This document shows, in pieces, positions 1-10,545 of a stretch of 64,000 nt of DNA. The position numbers and the translations under genes are program-made. Numbering within the stretch: the first letter of the stretch is position 1; each line of letters starts with the position of its first letter. Below the pieces are notes generated by a model. That model was not told where the DNA came from and did not search any database. It saw nothing but the letters and a program-made list of their open reading frames with translations. This DNA is from Corydoras sp. C115 (taxonomy: Eukaryota; Chordata; Actinopteri; Siluriformes; Callichthyidae), in NCBI GenBank assembly GCA_019802505.1, contig JAFMOC010000011.1, positions 6,333,501-6,397,500 on the forward strand, read 5' to 3'.

Positions 1-95
1 ATTGCACCTTTATAGTCTGTGTGTGTGTGAGTGTATGTCCAGCAATTGATTGGATTCCTGTCCTGGGTGTATCTGTCCAGTACCTGAAACTGGAT
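1..95 (+). mobile_element. Mermaid-like SINE, 3' fragment
   Basis: Diverged 3' part of the window's dominant SINE: AATTGCCCCTATATAG-type segment, GT-rich stretch, then a TCCTGGGTGTATCTG-like motif. It starts before the window and lies in an idh3g intron. The rest of 96-666 is AT-rich intron sequence with no recognisable element. Confidence 0.6.
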
Positions 96-666
96 CATGA
101 TCATTATCATTAAACATGCAGCTTCCTTAAGAACATCAATACAATGCAAGGAAGTTAAAAGTGAACTTAAAAGTGCATTTTGTTAATGTTCTGCAGAAAA
201 ACAATCCCACAGTTTCGCCTAACACATGATACTTATGATAAGCTGTGTAAGGGCTTTTATTATAATTTTAGAATAACATCAGAATGCATTTGAATCAATT
301 ATGTACTTATGTCATAAAGAACTAAAATCAGAATTTGCAGTGTATGTGGCAGCAGTCTTACTGATGTTTTTTTCATATCTATCAGCTGAGTAACATCAGA
401 GGGCAAATGGAGGTTATTCAAGCCACAAATATCCAGTAGTCGTTTCTTATTATACAGTAAGCAGTCTATGAGCTGCACTTCCATATTAAATCTTTAAGCA
501 GTTCACACTCTGCATGCTGAGAACAACTGCAGTAACTGAATTTGGTAATACTGTAACATGATTTATGCTCTAAAATCAGCTGACTGAATATTTGTCCAAT
601 GACAGAAAGAGAGAGAAGAAAAGAAGCAAAGATATTCTATAACAGAATAATAAAAAAGACACCCAC

Positions 667-3600
667 CTCATGCTCTAAGCTTCTGTACTCTCCCTCTGTA
701 TTCTCTCTGATAATGATGATATCTATGTCCTTGTGTCGGGTCAGAACACCAGGCAGAGTCTGGCAGTGCATCACATTAGCATATAGATCCAGAGATGTGC
801 TGAAGTTTCAACCAAGAAACGATTATTAAGATTTAGATATTCTTTGTGATATATGTTCTTTGCTATTTATCTATTAAAAGCAAAGAATACCGTAGCATTT
901 TGTTCCTGGACTTGTGAGAGGGAGGAAGTTTGTGATTGGTTTCTATGTTACCTGCAAGAAAAAAAAAATTACTAATATTCTGTACAATAGTCGGTATCTC
1001 AGTGGATTTTGGGAGTTTTCATGTTCTCCCTGTAAGTAAGTAAGTAAGTAAACTTTATTTATATAGCACTTTTCATAGGCACAGGCCACAAAGTGCTTTA
1101 CAAAAGGATAAAACATAAAAAATAAAAGAGAATAAACACAATAAAAGCACAATTTACACCACATAAACAGAAAAACAGAAAAAACACAACAACCAAGACT
1201 ACTGGCTAGCCCATTTGCCAAATGCCTGTTTACACGTGTCCGTGTAAGTTTCCTCCTGATTTCCCAGTTTCAAAAACATGGGTTCAAGGTGATTTGGCTG
1301 CTCTAAATTGCCCCTATATAGTGTCCAACCGTCTGTGTGTGCTCAGCAATGATTTGGCACCCTGTCCCAGGTGTATCTGCCCCATAGCCAGTTCTCCACT
1401 GGACAGGAATGGAAAAATAACCCTCCCCATACACTGCAAAAAACGAAATCTAAATAAGTAAAAAAATCTTAAGGTGTAACAAATCTTTTCATTCATTCAT
1501 TATCTCCCGCTTTATCCTCTATTAGGGTCGCGGTGGGGTTCCCCATGCCCATCCAGGGGAGAACGTCTCGGGCGCTGGGCAGATACACCCAGGACAGGGC
1601 GCCAATCCATCGCTGGGCACACACTCACTCACACAGACACACTTTATAATTGACTTGATCCATGTTTTTGGACTGTGGGGAAACCGGAGAACCCGGAGGA
1701 AACCCACGCAGACACGGGGAGAACATGGAAACTCCACCCAGATGAGGATTCGAACCGTGAATCCCTAGCGCTGAGAGGTGAACGTGCTAACCACTAAGCC
1801 ACCGTGCCGCCTGTGTAACAAATCTTGTTTCAAGAAAAAAAAATTATTTAAGATAAATAAAAGAAAGTTTTATTTAGAAACATTTTAAAATAAATCTTAA
1901 CTCACTATATTTTACTTTTTTCATTCATTATTTTCTTTCTTTACTACAATTTTACTTTTTTCATTCATTATCTTCCTCTTCATCCTATATTAGGGAGGGG
2001 ATATTCTTTTTGTGCCCATCCAGGGAAGAACATTTCAGGCATTGCGTAGATACACCCAGAACAGGACGCCAATCTATGATTGAGCACAAACTTACTCACA
2101 GACACTCTATATGAGGACACTCTATTACCTTGTATCCAAGTTTTTGGAATGTGGGAGAAAACCGGAGAACCCAAAGGAAACCCACATGGACTTGGACAGA
2201 ACATAGAAACTTCACCCAGATTAACATTCGAACCTGGATCCCCAGTGCTGCGAGGCAAACGTGCTAACCACTCACCCACCATAATTTTTAAAAATAATTT
2301 GCAGTGTACTTCAGTAAGCTGAAGCTAATGAGATGAGAGATGAGAATGTACAATGTTTTTTAGTTAATGGATCACCCCCAAAAAAAACATAACTATAAGC
2401 TGTAGTTTACAAATGAACCATCTCTCATCTCTTTTGCACCTGCTGATCTTTATTGATTTAGTGTTATGAATTATTTTGCCTCACATAGTCAACACTATGA
2501 ATTTGTGGTTCTAATGAGTGGTTGTGGTTCTAATTATTATTTGAGATCACGGCAAAAGAAGGGTTTAAAATAAGACCCCAGCAAAACCTGGGAGTGATGG
2601 CAGGTATGAGGTGTCCACACAGTTCTGGCCATGTAGTATCTTTTGAAATCCCATACTTTACCCTTCAGTGCAACTCCGTTGCGCTTGATGGCTGTGACGG
2701 CATTATTAAAGTCTTCCTCTGAAGTAGAAGACGACTCCACATTCACCACCTCAAAATCCACAGGCACACAGCAGAACCTGTGAAGATCCCATTCTGTGTA
2801 ACAAGGAAAATCTCCCAGGGTTAAACGTTAAGACGTTCGACTTTATTTGCCAGACCTGAACAGCTCTCGGACATGCTTCAGAAGCTCGGGTCCAATACCA
2901 TCTCCAGGAATCATGGTCACGGTGTGTCGGCCTCCATATTTTGCAGGAGGGGGCTGCGAAGTAGAAATACAATAATGTTGTTTTTCTGTTTGTATGTATC
3001 TTTTTTTCGATGGAAAGAGTATAGTTTAAAAAAAAAAAGAATTCAAGAAACACATAAGAACTTCAAAAGCACTTATCTTTAAACATTGGCGTCTGTTTAT
3101 AGGAGCAGCATAATCAGTTTTTAAATAACAAGCACTTCAACCTTAATCTAATGAGCGCATTTCTTACAAGAACACACAGAATTAAGCAGAGATTGTTCAT
3201 AATTAAATATTACCCCAAAAAATATTAAAAGCACACTTTACACAGAATCGATTAGTCAGCAGTTATGATTCAGAGGAAGCCCACATGTGGGAATTATTCA
3301 TGAATGATTCTGTCCACTGTGCTGGCTTATTGCCTGGGTGTATGTGTGCAACATTTCTAAGCTTTAAAATTCTACTGTCTACGTCAATATCAACTGTGTG
3401 TTATGAAAGAGATGTATATTCATCTGTATAAAAGAACATCCAGAACAACCAAATATATAACCACAGGATGTAGTTATGCCAAGTTAAATTTGCAATTACA
3501 TCCCAAACCTATTATAGACAGTTAAAGTACATGTTTGGTATACGATTACAAGGCACTGCATCAGCACACAGTACTCACAATAACCTGACCAGGAAGGGTT

Positions 3601-6600
3601 GATTGCATTGTTTTGGTTAGTTGTTGCGAATGGCAAGGAGAAATATAGTCAAGGAAGATGGTGGTATATTCCAGGGGTTGCCAACCTATTTGAGAGCTAG
3701 CTCAAGGGTACTGGGTAATATGTTTGATACAAAACTTACACAACAATGACATTTATAATTAAAACATTGTATTATTCCTCATATTCCTTACGATTAATAA
3801 CAGATACATGTTCAAAAAAACAACACCACACAATTAATTAAAATTTTAAGACGACTTTGTGCTAATTCTATGACAAGCCATTTGTAAGTTTTGTATCAAA
3901 CAAGTAGTTCCTCATATTACTCAGGACCCTTGAAGTAGCTCCCAGTGTCAAATTTTGGCAACCGGCTACGGGATAATTACTGTTATTTTAGCCTGCTCTT
4001 ATTGCCTTTTTTTAGCTAAGCATTTTATAATTGTTGTAAAAAAAGGTTTAGGGGGGGGGGGGGGGGGTGCAGGATCAGATAACAATCAGGTTTGATAATT
4101 CTACAGTGTAGCTGGTTTTCTCCATAACTTCTGACTTGTGGTGTTCTCATTTGTAAGTCGCTTTGGATAAAAGCGTCTGCTAAAATGGAAATGGAAACCA
4201 TTTCATTGCACTACCACATTCTTAATAGCTGCTGGAAAACGTTATAAACAGCAAACAGTATATTCATCCCCTTTTGCATAGAATGGAAAGTATCTGATTT
4301 GGATACTGGTTACAAAGAAGCATTGAGTTACATTGGGTTATATGTACACAATGTACATACGACAGATGTTAGAACAGAATACATCCATTAACAATGACCT
4401 GGATGATAAAAGACACCTGCCAAATTCTTATAAACTCACTTATAGACACTTAGACTATATATGGTAACATTTTGACACAGTTAAATAGAAATGTAATTAT
4501 TATTTAGGAATTGCTGTGTATTTTCCATTTTATTATTTTCTGATTTCTGATATTATGTTTCAACACCTGCCTTTTTTTTTAGCAAATTCAATGTGTGAGT
4601 TGTATCACCCTGCATCAGCTTGGTTTTTGAACTTACAGTGTACGAAGAATTCTCTCTCCTGCTGCAAATAATCGGTCCAGATATCTGTAATTAAAAATAT
4701 ATACAGACATTGAAAATAATGCTAGAGTAAAAAATACACATGTCCTCAATGTGTAGGTAAACTGCATACACATAAATACATATACACATATACAGTAATA
4801 CACGAGTTAACATGGGTTGCTTGAATAATGGACAGTGTTCAAGGAAAAAAAAAAAAAAACTAAGGAAATATTAAGGAAAATTGGATTGAAATGATGTATA
4901 AGAGCAAAAATATCCATCCATTATCTTCTGCTTTATCCTCTATTAGGGTCGCGTTTCGGGCGCTGGGCAGAGAACGTTTCGGGCGCTGGGCAGATACACC
5001 CAGGACAGGGTGCCAATCTATCGCTGGGCACACACTCACTCACACAGACACGCACACATACACTACATACTCTATATGGGGAAATTTGAGGAACTCAATT
5101 GAATTGATCCATGTTTTTGGACTGTGGGAGGAAACCGGAGAACCCGGAGGAAACCCACGCAGACACGGGGAGAACATGGAAACTCCACCCAGATGGGGAT
5201 TCGAACCGGGAATCCCTAGCGCTGAGAGGCCAACGTGCTAACCACTAAGCCACCGTGCCGCCTAAGAGCAAAAATAAATAATAAAAATGAAAACGGGCAA
5301 AAAGCAAGCTGAAAACAAACACTGGCGTAGTGGTTAGCACATCTGCCTTTCAGTGTTGAGGATGCAGGTTTAAATCCCAATCTGGGTGGAGTTTCCATGT
5401 TCTTCCTGTGTCCATGTGGGCTTTATTTGGTTTTTGCACACAGTCCAAAAGTAAAGATTTAAGGTGAATTGGCTGTTTTAGATTGCACCTATATAGTTTG
5501 TGTATCTGCCCCTAGATGGGCATGCCCCCCCCCCCCCAGATCCCAGTGCGCAATCCTAGTATTAGATTAAGTAGAAGATAATGGATGGATGGATGAGGCT
5601 TTTGTTACCGCATTAACCTCCCAGTGGACCTCCCACTCCAGCATGATGCAAAAAGCCCTGACCCCAACCCTACTGCACAGCGCTGGGCCAAATTATGACG
5701 TCACAACCCGCAAACGCTTGACGAGAAAGAAAACCTTTCCCAGAGAAGTTCTAATCGTGGCTGCAGATCAACTCGATATATAAATATATTTAATATATTT
5801 AAAATATATATGAGGTGGCACAGTGGCTTAGTGGTTAGCATGTTCTCCTCAAAGCACTAGGGGTTCCCGGTTCGAATCCCCATCTGGGTGGAGTTTCCAT
5901 GTTCTCCCCGTGTCCGCGTGGTTTCCTCCGGGTTCTCCAGTTTCCTCCCACAGTCCAAAAACATGGATCAAGTCAATTGAGTTCTCCAAATTGCCCCATA
6001 TAGAGTGTGTTTGTGTGTGTGAGTGTGTGCCCAGAGATGGATTGGCGCCCTGTCCTGGGTCTATCTGCCCAGCGCCTGAAACGTTCTCCCCTGGATGGGC
6101 ATGCGGAACCCCACCGCGACCCTAATAGAGGATAAAGCGGGAGATAATGAATAAATGATGAATGAATTAATGAATATTTAAAATATATATGAGGTGGCAC
6201 GGTGGCTTAGTGGTTAGCATGTTCGCCTCTCAGCACTAGGGATTCCCGGTTCGAATCCCAATCTGGGTGGAGTTTCCATGTTCTCCCTATGTCCACGTGG
6301 GTTTCCTCCGGGTTCTCCGGTTTCCTCCCACAGTCCAAAAACATGGATCAAGTCAATTGAGTTCTCCAAATTGCCCCATATAGAGTGTGTCTGTGTGTGT
6401 GAGTGTGTGCCCAGCAATGGCTTGGTGCCCTGTCCTGGGTGTATCTGCCCAGCGCCCAAAACGTTCTCCCCTGGATGGGCATGGGGAACCTACTAGAAGA
6501 TAAAGCGGAAGATAATGGATGGATGGAAAATATATATGATATAAACGCTTTTAGAACGACACCTTTAACCTGTGACAGTCTAGTGTTCGCACACTTTTGG

Positions 6601-8935
6601 TCACGTGGTGCACGTGTAGCTTTGTGTCCCTGCATTATTCATTCATTCATTCATTATCTCCCGCTTTATCCTCTATTAGGGTTGCGGTGGTGTTCCCCAT
6701 GCCCATCCAGGGGAGAACGTCTCGGGCGCTGGGCAGATACACCCAGGGCGCCAGTCTATCGCTGGGCACACACTCGCTCACACAGACACCCACGCATACA
6801 CACTCTATATGGAGCAATTTGGAGAACTCAATTGACTTCATCCATGTTTTTGGACTGTGGGAGGAAACCGGAGAACCCGGAGGAAACCCACGTGGACACG
6901 GGGAGAACATGGAAACTCCACCCAGATGGGGATTCGAACCGGGAATCCCTAGTGCTGAGAGGCGAACGTGCTAACCACTAAGCCACCTACACCAAGAATA
7001 TTCATTCATTCATTCATTCATTATCTTCCACTTAATCCAATATTAGGGTCGTGGGGGGGTTCCCCATGCCCATCCAGGGGAGAACGTTTCGGGCGCTGGG
7101 CAGATACACCCAGGACAGGGCGCCAATCCATCGCTGGGCACACACTCACTCACACACACACTCTACATGGGTCAATTTGAAGAACTCAATTGACTTGAGC
7201 CATGTTTTTGGACTGTGGGAGGAAACCGGAGAACCCGGAGGAAACCCACACGGACACGGGGAGAACATGGAAACTCCACCCAGATGGGGATTCGAACCGG
7301 GAATCCCTAGTGCTGAGAGGCGAATGTGCTAACCACTAAGCCACCTAGACCAAGAATATTCATTCATTCATTATCTTCCACTTAATCCAATATTAGGGTC
7401 GCGGGGGGTTCCCCATGCCCATCCAGGGGAGAACGTTTCGGGCACTGGGCAGATACACCCAGGACAGGGTGCCAATCTATCGCAGGGCACACATTCACAG
7501 ACATACACACACAAATACACTCTACATGGGGCAATTTGGAGAACTCAATTGACTTGATCCATGTTTTTGGACTGTGGGAGGAAACCGGAGAACCCGGAGG
7601 AAACCCACGCGGACACGGGGAGAACATGGAAACTCCACACAGATGGGGATTCGAACCGGGAATCCCTAGCGCTGAGAGGCGAACGTGCTAACCACTAAGC
7701 CACCTACACCAAGAATATTCATTCATATTCATTCATTCATTCATTCATTCATTATCTTCTACTTAATCCAATATTAGGGTCGCGGGGGGGTTCCCCATGC
7801 CCATCCAGGGGAGAACGTTTCGGGCGCTGGGCAGATACACCCAGGACAGGGCACCAATTTATCGCTGGGCACACATTCACACACATACACACACAAATAC
7901 ACTCTACATGGGGCATTCATTATCTTCCACTTAATCCAATATTAGGGTCGCGGGGGGGTTCCCCATGCCCATCCAGGGGAGAACGTTTCGGGCGCTGGGC
8001 AGATACACCCAGGACAGGGCGCCAATCCATCGCTGGGCACACACTCACTCACACACACACTCTACATGGGTCAATTTGGAGAACTCAATTTACTTGAGCC
8101 ATGTTTTTGGACTGTGGGAGGAAACCGGAGAACCCGGAGGAAACCCACGCAGACACGGGGAGAACATGGAAACTCCACCCAGATGGGGATTCGAACCGGG
8201 AATCCCTAGTGCTGAGAGGCGAACGTGCTAACCACTAAGCCACCTACACCAAGAATATTCATTCATTCATTATCTTCCACTTAATCCAATATTAGGGTCG
8301 CGGGGGGGGTTCCCCATGCCCATCCAGGGGAGAACGTTTCGGGCGCTGGGCAGATAGACCCAGGACAGGGCGCCAATCCATCGCTGGGCACACACTCACT
8401 CACACACACACTCTACATGGGTCAATTTGGAGAACTCAATTGACTTGAGCCATGTTTTTGGACTGTGGGAGGAAACCGGAGAACCCGGAGGAAACCCACG
8501 CAGACACGGGGAAAACATGGAAACTCCACCCAGATGGGGATTCGAACCGGGAATCCCTAGTGCTGAGAGTCGAACGTGCTAACCACTAAGCCACCCTGCA
8601 TTAAATAACAGTAAATAACAGCCGGCATGGCGTGAACGCAGTCTGTACTACAGCAGATCTGATCTGAGATCTGTTTGACAGGAGAAGGAAGCAGAAGCTC
8701 GGAGGTGTCAATGACCTTGCACAGAACCCGACATGGAACAGCGGTGACCTGAAGGTGATCCGTTATGTAGATGACATGGCGTCCATAAGAATAAAAAAAA
8801 ATCAATAGGAAAATATTTGTATTCTTTAAGAATGCGAAATGATTAGAGAAGCCTTACATTGACCGCCTTTCTCTTTGATCCTGCCCATGGCTGGAACACC
8901 TTGGAGAATAACCGCACTGATCTAACAGAAGACAT
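667..8935 (-). CDS. idh3g: Isocitrate dehydrogenase [NAD] subunit gamma, mitochondrial (5' part of gene, runs off left edge)
   Basis: Regulatory gamma subunit of the mitochondrial NAD-dependent isocitrate dehydrogenase (TCA cycle, isocitrate to 2-oxoglutarate in the matrix; alpha is catalytic, beta and gamma are regulatory). Coding exons on the minus strand, in order: 8858-8935, 4637-4684, 2856-2953, 2662-2777, 891-951, 667-799. All have AG/GT borders and compatible phases, giving 178 residues before the window ends. Residues 1-42 look like a matrix targeting peptide: it starts MSSVRSVRLFSK, is rich in Arg, Lys and Ser, and lacks acidic residues early on. The IDH fold begins at residue 47 with KYGGRHTVTMIPGDGIGPE. 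Then follow CVPVDFEVVNVES, GVALKGNIETNH, PPSHKSRN, LDLYANVMHC, LPGVLTRHKDIDI and RENTEGEYRSLEHE. NIETNH and PPSHKSRN point to gamma rather than alpha or beta. The targeting peptide plus exon 2 (42 aa) has nearly the human length. The remaining exons should lie left of position 1; 1-666 is intron. Oddity: Arg173 where I recall Ser in the family. Confidence 0.93.
986..1440 (+). mobile_element. Old SINE copy split by another repeat
   Basis: The head half (TTTTCATGTTCTCCCTG) ends near 1032 and the 3' half resumes near 1224 (CCGTGTAAGTTTCCTCCTG, then the AAAACATGG and TGTATCTGCCC segments). Between them, 1033-1220 is a (GTAA)n stretch followed by TTTATTTATATAGCACTTTTC and AAAGTGCTTTAC, a motif common in dispersed fish repeats. 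It lies in the idh3g intron between exons 4 and 5. Confidence 0.5.
1488..1812 (-). mobile_element. Mermaid-like SINE, full length with TSD
   Basis: Complete copy on the minus strand, with the (ATTC)n tail at the left and the tRNA-like head at the right. Flanked by the 14-bp direct repeat GTGTAACAAATCTT at 1474-1487 and 1813-1826, so it is a recent retrotransposition. Its head has the pol III A box TGGCTTAGTGG and a B box close to GGTTCGAATCC. Confidence 0.88.
1957..2282 (-). mobile_element. Mermaid-like SINE, diverged copy
   Basis: Same layout as the other copies (tail at left, tRNA-like head at right) but with many substitutions. The sequence ATTTTACTTTTTTCATTCAT occurs twice just before or in the tail (near 1909 and 1951). 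Lies in an idh3g intron. Confidence 0.75.
4145..4185 (+). repeat. Solo L2-type LINE/SINE 3' tail
   Basis: Contains GTCGCTTTGGATAAAAGCG, a short hairpin with a GGATA loop, followed by TCTGCTAAAATG. This is the 3' tail known from UnaL2/L2-type LINEs and the SINEs they mobilise. No body is attached. The flanking intron (3083-4636) otherwise holds only AT-rich sequence and a poly(G) run at about 4051-4067. Confidence 0.55.
4913..5263 (-). mobile_element. Mermaid-like SINE with TSD, in idh3g intron 1
   Basis: Full minus-strand copy flanked by the 13-bp direct repeat AAGAGCAAAAATA (4900-4912 and 5264-5276). It has a private internal duplication of the CGTTTCGGGCGCTGGGCAG segment near 4950-4992. 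Confidence 0.88.
5326..5602 (+). mobile_element. Old SINE copy
   Basis: Plus-strand diverged copy: TAGTGGTTAGCACATCTGCC head, degenerate B box, internal deletions, poly(C) run near 5527, and a GATAATGGATGGATGGATG tail. More diverged than the neighbouring copies. 5603-5792 is unassigned. Confidence 0.6.
5793..6540 (+). repeat. Head-to-tail SINE dimer with repeated linker
   Basis: Two full plus-strand SINEs (about 5813-6175 and 6192-6526). The AT-rich sequence AAAATATATATGA occurs before the first, between them and after the second. The linker is therefore a copy of the target-site flank, as expected when a SINE plus one of its target-site duplications is tandemly duplicated. Lies in idh3g intron 1. 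Confidence 0.8.
6628..8603 (-). repeat. SINE tandem array (about six units, one truncated)
   Basis: Minus-strand SINE units, mostly spaced 359 bp apart, joined by the linker TACACCAAGAATATT (near 6988, 7346, 7704 and 8244). A truncated unit spans about 7735-7912. The whole array is bracketed by one direct repeat, CCCTGCATTA, at 6628-6637 and 8594-8603. Internal units share a diagnostic tail (TTCCACTTAATCCAATATT) that the leftmost unit lacks. Lies in idh3g intron 1, about 255 bp from the start-codon exon. Confidence 0.85.
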
Positions 8936-9140
8936 CTGCAATCCAAAAGAAATGCGTTCTGCTCACAAACTTCTGCACAAACTGTGAGTCCAGCTCGAAT
9001 GTTCCAATCAACACCCGTTATAAGCGACGTTCCAATGTCGCCAAGAGAACCGTGTAATTAGAATCTTTGGAGAAGTCTTTCAGAGTGACACAACAAATTA
9101 AACTTTAGCGCCACCTGCTGCCTTGATTCCGCAGTACAAC
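8936..9140 (-). promoter_or_regulatory. idh3g 5' UTR / promoter region
   Basis: Sequence just upstream of the idh3g start codon on the minus strand: moderate GC, free of SINEs, with no clear TATA box. The bases right before the ATG read TTGGATTGCAG, a good 3' splice site, so a non-coding first exon could lie further upstream. Transcription start not determined. Confidence 0.45.
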
Positions 9141-9191
9141 AGAAGGTGCGCTATATCAATATTTAACATAATCATTATATTATATTGTATT

Positions 9192-9528
9192 ATTCATTCA
9201 TTTCATTATCTCCCGCTTTATCCTCTATTAGGGTTCGGGGGGGGGTTCCCCATGTCCATCCAGGGGAGAACATTTCGGGCGCTGGGCAGATAGACCCAGG
9301 ACAGGGCGTCAATCCATCGCTGGGCACACACTCACTCACACACACACTCTATATGGGGCAATTTTTTGGAGAATTCATTTGACTTCATCCATGTTTTTGG
9401 ACTGTGGGAGGAAACTGGAGAACCTGGAGAAAACCCACGCGGACATGGGGAGAACATGGAAACTCCACCAAACTCCAAATTCTAGCACTGAGAGGCGAAC
9501 GTGCTAACCACTAAGCCACCGAGCCGCC
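9192..9528 (-). mobile_element. Mermaid-like SINE
   Basis: Minus-strand copy with a damaged head: the B-box region is deleted near 9468-9481. It sits in TATTATATT-rich DNA, so the target duplication cannot be told from the local repeat. Confidence 0.8.
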
Positions 9529-9602
9529 CTATTATATGTTATATTATATTATATTATATTACAGCGATGGATTTCATTTTTATTTATTTATTTTTGCTCT
9601 TA

Positions 9603-9960
9603 GGCGGCACGGTGGCTTAGTGGTTAGCACGTTGGCCTCTCAGCACTAGGGATTCCCGGTTCGAATCCCCATCTGGGTGGAGTTTCCATGTTCTCCCCGT
9701 GTCCACGTGGGTTTCCTCCGGGTTCTCTGGTTTCCTCCCACAGTCCAAAAACATGGATCAAGTCAATTGAGTTCCTCAAATTTCCCCATATAGAGTATAT
9801 AGTGTATGTGTGCTTGTCTGTGTGAGTGAGTGTGTGCCCAGCGATAGATTGGCGCCCTGTCCTGGGTGTATCTGCCCAGCGCCCGAAACCTTCTCCCCTG
9901 GATGGGCATGGGGAACCTCACCGCAACCCTAATATAGGATAAAGCGGGAGATAATGAATG
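9603..9960 (+). mobile_element. Mermaid-like SINE
   Basis: Full plus-strand copy from GGCGGCACGG to the AATGAAT tail. Faces the minus-strand copy 75 bp to its left, so the two form an inverted pair that could make a long hairpin. Confidence 0.85.
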
Positions 9961-10049
9961 AATATATTATATTATATTATATATTTTAGTGACATGTTGC
10001 CTACCTTAAATATTTCATATAAATAAGTCCTGAAATCTCCAATTAGTTC

Positions 10050-10245
10050 AATTAATAATTGGCTTAATGGTTAGCACATTTCCCTTTCAGCGAAGGGGAT
10101 TCAGGTTCGAATCCCAATATGGGTGGAGTTTCCATGTTCTCCCGACATACGTGTGAGTTTCCTCTGGGTCCTCCAGTTTCCTCCCACAGTTCAAAAAGAG
10201 GGAGTCAAGGTAAATTGGCTCTAAATTGCCTATTTCTTATCCCTT
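10050..10245 (+). mobile_element. Old SINE, 5' part
   Basis: TTGGCTTAATGGTTAGCACATTTCC head with an intact B box GGTTCGAATCC. It stops after the AAATTGGCTCTAAATTGCC segment. Diverged copy. Confidence 0.6.
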
Positions 10246-10317
10246 AAATGCTTCATTGAAATGTATTTAAACAATTTTATATTTAAATCATATTTTGTGT
10301 ATCGTGTTCTAAATGTG

Positions 10318-10545
10318 GGCGGCGTGTGGGTTAGTGGTTAGCATGTTTGCCTCTCAGCGATGGAGATCCAGTTTTAAATGCCGATCTGGGTGGAATTTCT
10401 TTGCCCTCCCCATGTCTGCGTGAGTTTCCTCTGGGTTCTCTGGTTTTCTCCAACAGAAAATTGCCACTATATTGATTGTGTGTGTGTGTGTGTGCCCCTG
10501 TGACCTTAAAATAGGATTAATCTGAAAATAATAAATGACTGTTTT
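10318..10545 (+). mobile_element. Old SINE copy
   Basis: GGCGGCGTGTGGGTTAGTGG head, decayed B box, and internal deletion before a (GT)n stretch. The region 10546-11674 to its right holds no gene I can support; a tail-like GTAAGTGACTTTGCATAAAAG lies near 11195. Confidence 0.55.

Noticed and set aside
6403..6981. Long open frames over the SINE copies (192, 135, 129, 127 and 126 codons), with repeated peptide motifs such as GFPPGSPVSSHSPKTW
   Set aside because: They follow the SINE on either strand and recur wherever a copy lies. SINEs are non-coding, and no start context or family supports a protein.
6988..8260. Evenly spaced linkers looking like a CRISPR or satellite array
   Set aside because: The repeating unit is a full tRNA-derived SINE of about 350 bp with target duplications, in a vertebrate genome. 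CRISPR does not apply.
8640..8760. Possible extra exon on the minus strand (reads TAVPCRVLCKVIDTSELLLP)
   Set aside because: Has an AG before it but only a poor GT donor. Adding it would break the good in-phase join of idh3g exon 1 (8858) to exon 2 (4684) and lengthen the targeting peptide beyond the family size.
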